From NCBI GenBank assembly GCA_027323445.1, contig DAHWBS010000003.1, forward strand, positions 1-64,000: DNA of 64,000 nt. Reading direction: 5' to 3'. The notes beneath the pieces are model-generated. The model made no database searches. It saw only the letters and a list, made by a program, of their open reading frames with translations, and had not been told where the DNA came from. How positions within the stretch are numbered: position 1 is the first letter of the stretch; every line of letters starts with the position of its first letter. Made by a program: the position numbers and the translations under genes. Of the stretch, positions 60,133-64,000 are shown piece by piece. Source of the stretch: Leptospirillum sp. GTDB taxonomy: Bacteria > Nitrospirota > Leptospirillia > Leptospirillales > Leptospirillaceae.

Positions 60133-61836
60133 CTAGCGGCGTTCATCTCTTTCTTTTAGCAGTCTCTGATAGTCCGGGAAAAGGGAGATGTTTTCCTGAG
60201 AGCGCTCCATGCCTTCCTGCAAGTCTTCAATTCCTTTTTGCCAGTTCCCCCGTCCAATGTAAAATTCGGTCATCACCCTGAAAAATCCTGCTTTTGGACC
60301 GTGATGGGTAATGAATTTTTCTCTTAGACCGAGAACTTCTTCTATCGGGGATCCTTTTTTCAGGTAAAGCCTTCCCAATGTATAGAAAAGGGTGACGGGA
60401 TCTCTGGAGTGATGGTAAACTTTGGTTGCCGCCTCAATCGCCTGTGGAAGATCTCCTGTCATTTCATAACAGAGTGAAAGCATCCAGAAGAGCACTTCGC
60501 TCAGAGGATCAATGGTGACCACTTTTTCAAGCATGGGAATGGCTTGGGCCGTTTTTCCCCGGAAGTAGGTGGCAATCGCTTTGATGGCAATCGTTTCGGC
60601 GACTTCGTTATCTGTCTCGCGTTTTTTGAGAAGGGAGTCGATAAAAGACTCCGTTCGATATCGGGACGGGGTCCGTTTTGGAAAAAAGAGGTCCATCCAG
60701 GCGAGGACCTCCATGAACGTAAAGGTTTCTCCACCTTTTTTCTCAATCAGCCGGAGAATCTCTTCTCCTGTTTCGGGAGTCGGATGGAGCTCAAATCCGC
60801 GAAGATAGGCTTCGATAGCCTCTCCCCATCTCTTCTTTTGCACATAAAGATCGCCAAGGTTTCGAAATGACGGGGCATGCTGATGTTGATGAATGATGCT
60901 GCTTGCCCGGTCAAGATCGCCCATATCCAGAATGATTTGTCCCATGAGCAGGGAGTGGTCGGGATTGTTCGGTTCAAGCTCAATGGCTCTCCCTATGGAT
61001 TCAAGAGCGGCCAGTGGTTTTCCGTTGAGCTTGTGGGCCATGGCCATTGTGTATCGAAGGGAGGCAGAGTCTCCTTCAAGATCCAGAACGCGTCTGAAGG
61101 CATCGATTGCCTGTGAATATTCATTGTTGTTCATGAGGACTCTTCCCATCTCCCGGAGAAGAAGGGGGGATTTGGGGAAGATCTTTTCGAGAGTGCGGAT
61201 TTCTTTTAATGCTTTTCTTTTCTGATCGGCAACTTCCAAACCCCGCACATAGAGAATCCGGCTGTCGATATCCGATGGGTTCCGGTCGGCGATGATTCGA
61301 TATCGGGATACAAGCTCCGGGTAGTCGTCAACGAGACCCAGTCTTGTAATGAGTGCTCCCCAGGCCATTATGGCCTCGACGGGAGGAGACTTTTGATTAA
61401 CCAGAGTATTGAGCCGGTCAAGCGCCAGCCACCATTTCCCCAAAAGTGCTGAAACAATGCCGGCTTCCAGGAGGATCGGGTGGTTGCCAGGGAATCGTTC
61501 CAGGCCTTTTTCCAGAAGCCAGAGGGATTTCTGGATATCTCCCGCGTGCATCTTGAGGGAGGCGAGATAGAGAAAAGATTCCGGACAATTGGCGCTGAAA
61601 GGTTCAAAGGAGCTCCAGTATAGATCTTCCGCCTCACTGGTCCGTCCGGAGAGCTCGAATATTCTTCCTTTTTCGGCCTTGAGCCTTGATGACTCCGGGT
61701 TTTTTTGAAGAGCTTCATCGATAAGGAGGAGTGCGCCTTCGAGGTCTCCCCTGTTGATCATTTCGCCAACATGGTGGATCAGCAGGGTTGTTTGTCTGGA
61801 TTCTTCCTGAATTTTTTCAGATGTTTCCGGAATCAT
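60133..61836 (-). CDS. Tetratricopeptide repeat protein
   Basis: A 567-aa protein made almost wholly of TPR units, for example GDLEGALLLIDEALQKNPES, NEYSQAIDAFRRVLDLEGD, GKPLAALESIGRAIELEPNN and RWGEAIEAYLRGFELHPTP. No signal peptide or catalytic domain is seen, so it is probably a cytoplasmic scaffold. ATG 61836 (GGGGAG 12 bases upstream) is chosen over TTG 61860, which has no site. It converges on ppx and is divergent from the CCA-adding enzyme gene. Confidence 0.85.
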   Translation of the reverse strand: MIPETSEKIQEESRQTTLLIHHVGEMINRGDLEGALLLIDEALQKNPESSRLKAEKGRIFELSGRTSEAEDLYWSSFEPFSANCPESFLYLASLKMHAGDIQKSLWLLEKGLERFPGNHPILLEAGIVSALLGKWWLALDRLNTLVNQKSPPVEAIMAWGALITRLGLVDDYPELVSRYRIIADRNPSDIDSRILYVRGLEVADQKRKALKEIRTLEKIFPKSPLLLREMGRVLMNNNEYSQAIDAFRRVLDLEGDSASLRYTMAMAHKLNGKPLAALESIGRAIELEPNNPDHSLLMGQIILDMGDLDRASSIIHQHQHAPSFRNLGDLYVQKKRWGEAIEAYLRGFELHPTPETGEEILRLIEKKGGETFTFMEVLAWMDLFFPKRTPSRYRTESFIDSLLKKRETDNEVAETIAIKAIATYFRGKTAQAIPMLEKVVTIDPLSEVLFWMLSLCYEMTGDLPQAIEAATKVYHHSRDPVTLFYTLGRLYLKKGSPIEEVLGLREKFITHHGPKAGFFRVMTEFYIGRGNWQKGIEDLQEGMERSQENISLFPDYQRLLKERDERR

Positions 61837-62088
61837 TCTCTGGTCTCTCTCCCCATTCAAGCTCTTGACGAAGGCTCCATCCGGAGATGGTAAAGCGTAT
61901 TCGGGAATTCTAGCAAATATGTCCGGATTGCTCCATCTTTTTTAGGTCGCCCCGGTCTGTTTGATGACGCGCGGGGTGAGATTCCCTGAAAATGTTTGTT
62001 GTATCTGGCGAATATTGCTATTTTTATGGATCCGTGATGGATTCCGGGGCCGGCGTCATTGAGTGTTTTTCCATCTTTTGGAGAAAAA

Positions 62089-63438
62089 ATGGACCACATC
62101 AAGGAGTTGAGAGAAGATTTTGTTTCGAGGAATCTTCTTGGTGTTTCCGGGCTGATCTCCAGAATGATCCCTCCTCCTCCCGAAGGGAAGGCTTTTCTGG
62201 TGGGGGGGATTGTCCGGGATTTGTTCTGTCTGGTTTATGGTCCGCCCGATCTCTTGGATGTTGATCTTTGCTTTACCGGTGATGTCTCAAAATGGAGCAC
62301 GCTGATTGCAAGACAGTGTTCTGTCGAGGTTACTTTTGAGCCCAGATTCAAGACGGCAAGGTTCTGGATCAGATCCGGGAGCAGGGATCTGCATATGGAT
62401 ATTGCGATGGCAAGAAGTGAAGTTTATGAAAATCCCGGATCTCTTCCCATTGTCACTCCTGCGACCTGCAAAGAAGATTTGGGTCGGAGGGATTTTTCCA
62501 TCAATGCGATGGCATGGCCTCTTGAAGAGGCCGGATATTGCCGGGAGAGTCTGGTTGATCCCTTCGGAGGGCGATCGGATATTCGTTCCGGTGTCTTGAG
62601 AATTCTCCACAAAAACTCTTTCAGGGATGATCCCACCCGGCTTTTTCGGGGATTTCGACTTCTCTCCCGGCTTTCTTTTCAATGGGAGACAGAGACACAA
62701 GCCCTGGTTGAAGAGGCTATTTTCGAAAAGAACATTTTATTGGTCTCTGGAGCACGAATCAGAAAAGAGTTTGTCAGAGTTTTTCTGGAGAAGGATCCTG
62801 TCGATGTCCTGAAACGGATTTATGTGTCGGGATTGATGGAAGCTCTTGTTCCAAAAGCGAGATGGAGTGAGGTTCTTGAAAGCTCCTTGATGGAGGCTGT
62901 TTCTCTTTCCCGAATGATTTTTGGCGGGGAGACCTCCTCGCTGCTTCCTTTGCAATGGGCGTCCATCAAGGAATGGTGTCATGGAGAAACTTTCTTTTAT
63001 CTGGCTATTCTGAAAGGGCTTCAGGAAGAAGATCTTGTCCGTGCCATCAAAGCTTTGGGGCTGGTGGGCAAAACAGGTTTGATCCTGAAGGAAGCGATTC
63101 TGGACCCGTCGGCGTTTTCCCGTCGAGAGATGCAACCGGTCGATTTTTTAAGGCTTGTCTGCCGGCATCTTCTTGATGCTGGATTGCTTTACGGACCGAT
63201 GGCTTGCGAGGCCCGTACCGATGGCCAGAGACATTTTCTTGCAATGTTGAGTGTTCGTTCCGGAAAAAACCGGAAGGAAGCATTCCTTTCGGGAGAAGAC
63301 TTGATAGGGATGGGAATCCCTCCAGGGAAAAGAGTAGGGGAAATCCTCCGGGATGTGGAGGATGGAGTTCGGGAAGGAAGGATCACTTCCCGGGAAGAAG
63401 CACTCCATTGGGTCCGGAAAGAATCACTCCGAAGCTGA
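62089..63438 (+). CDS. CCA tRNA nucleotidyltransferase / poly(A) polymerase family protein
   Basis: Class II nucleotidyltransferase: the N-terminal domain shows FLVGGIVRDLF and the metal motif DVDL, then KTARFWIRSG, CKEDLGRRDFSINAMAW, DPFGGRSDIRSGVLR and FRDDPTRLFRGFRLLSRL. Such proteins add CCA to tRNA, or poly(A) tails; the encoded CCA of the tRNA here means repair or maturation of other tRNAs. The C-terminal half is helical without an HD motif. ATG 62089 follows GGAG with seven bases between; the ORF-track start at 62059 lacks this. Confidence 0.92.
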   Translation: MDHIKELREDFVSRNLLGVSGLISRMIPPPPEGKAFLVGGIVRDLFCLVYGPPDLLDVDLCFTGDVSKWSTLIARQCSVEVTFEPRFKTARFWIRSGSRDLHMDIAMARSEVYENPGSLPIVTPATCKEDLGRRDFSINAMAWPLEEAGYCRESLVDPFGGRSDIRSGVLRILHKNSFRDDPTRLFRGFRLLSRLSFQWETETQALVEEAIFEKNILLVSGARIRKEFVRVFLEKDPVDVLKRIYVSGLMEALVPKARWSEVLESSLMEAVSLSRMIFGGETSSLLPLQWASIKEWCHGETFFYLAILKGLQEEDLVRAIKALGLVGKTGLILKEAILDPSAFSRREMQPVDFLRLVCRHLLDAGLLYGPMACEARTDGQRHFLAMLSVRSGKNRKEAFLSGEDLIGMGIPPGKRVGEILRDVEDGVREGRITSREEALHWVRKESLRS

Positions 63439-63458
63439 CTCTTTGGCCGCTGATGGTT

Positions 63459-63941
63459 TTAGCGGATGGTATGCTGAATGATTTTATTCAGGGACCCATA
63501 ACTTGCATCTCCCGGGATAACCTTTGCAATCACGCCTTTCTGATTGATAATGGCAACCCAGGGTTCTCCATGAACACGCCAGTCGTGGACGGTCTGCTGC
63601 TCCGAGTCCTCGTAGTCGTCAATATGGATAAAGGCCATCTGGCTCCTGTAAAGATCCATCAATCCGCCAATGAGCCGGGCTTCATGGACGCATGGTGTGC
63701 AATGGACCGGAGCTCCGAAAAAAATCAGGAACGGGCGATGGTGGAAAAGGGCATGGCTTACGCTTTCACGATGAAGGTGGTCAGGGACATTCATCGTACA
63801 GAGATCTGTGTATCGTTCCCCTATCCGGAGCACGGGGTTGTGGCTGATGGGTGCCATTGTTCCTTCCTTGGGGAAGGAAAGAAACCAGTTGCATCCTCCG
63901 ATCAAGAGGAAAAAAACAAACAAGAAACTCACTTTTTTCAT
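63459..63941 (-). CDS. Thioredoxin-like lipoprotein
   Basis: A signal peptide with lipobox (SFLFVFFLLIGGC) anchors the protein by Cys17. The mature part has a thioredoxin-like site FFGAPVHCTPCVHEARL (CTPC) and a cis-Pro equivalent in GEPWVAIINQKG, as in TlpA/ResA-like or SoxW-like proteins. It likely reduces disulfides in the envelope, for example during cytochrome c maturation. AAGGATG precedes the ATG. Its start overlaps the stop of an upstream gene as TGATG. Confidence 0.8.
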   Translation of the reverse strand: MKKVSFLFVFFLLIGGCNWFLSFPKEGTMAPISHNPVLRIGERYTDLCTMNVPDHLHRESVSHALFHHRPFLIFFGAPVHCTPCVHEARLIGGLMDLYRSQMAFIHIDDYEDSEQQTVHDWRVHGEPWVAIINQKGVIAKVIPGDASYGSLNKIIQHTIR

Positions 63942-64000
63942 CAGAGTCCATCCTTTAGCACTTTTAACATCGGGCTTTCCGATTCAGAAGCCCCCAACCC
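63941..64000 (-). CDS. C-terminal end of an unidentified gene (runs off right edge)
   Basis: In the minus strand one frame is open from the window edge to TGA at 63943-63941, ending ...SPMLKVLKDGL. The stop shares one base with the lipoprotein ATG (TGATG), a typical coupled junction. Only about 19 residues are visible, so the product cannot be named. Confidence 0.4.
   Translation of the reverse strand, partial: GLGASESESPMLKVLKDGL

Overview
The window is a gene-dense bacterial chromosome segment: about 60 protein genes, one tRNA, a decayed insertion sequence and several stem-loops or promoters. The gene set suggests an acidophilic, aerobic member of the Nitrospirota, most likely a Leptospirillum-like iron oxidiser. 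The clues are a Rieske protein next to a one-piece cytochrome b fused to a cytochrome c, a cobalamin-dependent MetH with a separate activation subunit, a Zn-type L28, CheV, and frequent TTG/GTG starts behind GGAGG-type ribosome sites. The genus is inference; no rRNA is present to fix it.

Layout. 0-8 kb: the 5' end of a manC-like gene running off the left edge, then era, recO, an outer-membrane-like protein on the opposite strand, an RlmI-like rRNA methyltransferase, and typA with a cyclophilin and a metallo-beta-lactamase-fold hydrolase. 8-18 kb (minus strand): metH and its reactivation-domain partner, thiC with a terminator, a remarkable 1030-aa membrane protein with three degenerate AAA modules, and uvrC. 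18-26 kb: a small membrane protein with aroE, convergent ftsY, then the classic phoH - HD phosphohydrolase - ybeY cluster, a UspA protein, prepilin peptidase and a Dsb-like protein. 26-27.3 kb: an intergenic island with an IS remnant and tRNA-Thr(UGU).

27-39 kb: cheV, a DUF4337 protein and a small lipoprotein, followed by the translation/RNA superoperon rimP-nusA-infB-rbfA-truB-rpsO-pnp, with a long hairpin before pnp and a tiny membrane-protein gene before a strong terminator. 39-51 kb: an M16 peptidase, pdxJ, acpS, the NAD(P)HX repair enzyme, a family 4 uracil-DNA glycosylase, a LapA-like protein, mutS, three poorly characterised genes and fabI. 51-55 kb: the Rieske/cytochrome b-c genes, a thioredoxin-fold protein, a DUF6132 protein, ridA and rpmB. 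55-64 kb: a diguanylate cyclase, recG, a small unknown, ppx/gppA, a TPR protein, the CCA-adding enzyme/poly(A) polymerase, a thioredoxin-like lipoprotein and the tail of a further gene.

Most genes are housekeeping and the window is not a genomic island. The strongest candidates for new biology are the triple-AAA membrane protein coupled to uvrC, the PRC-barrel-Rieske fusion with an internal Tat-type start, and the PAWY variant of the cytochrome b quinol-site motif. No CRISPR array, rRNA, prophage or classical defence system was found.
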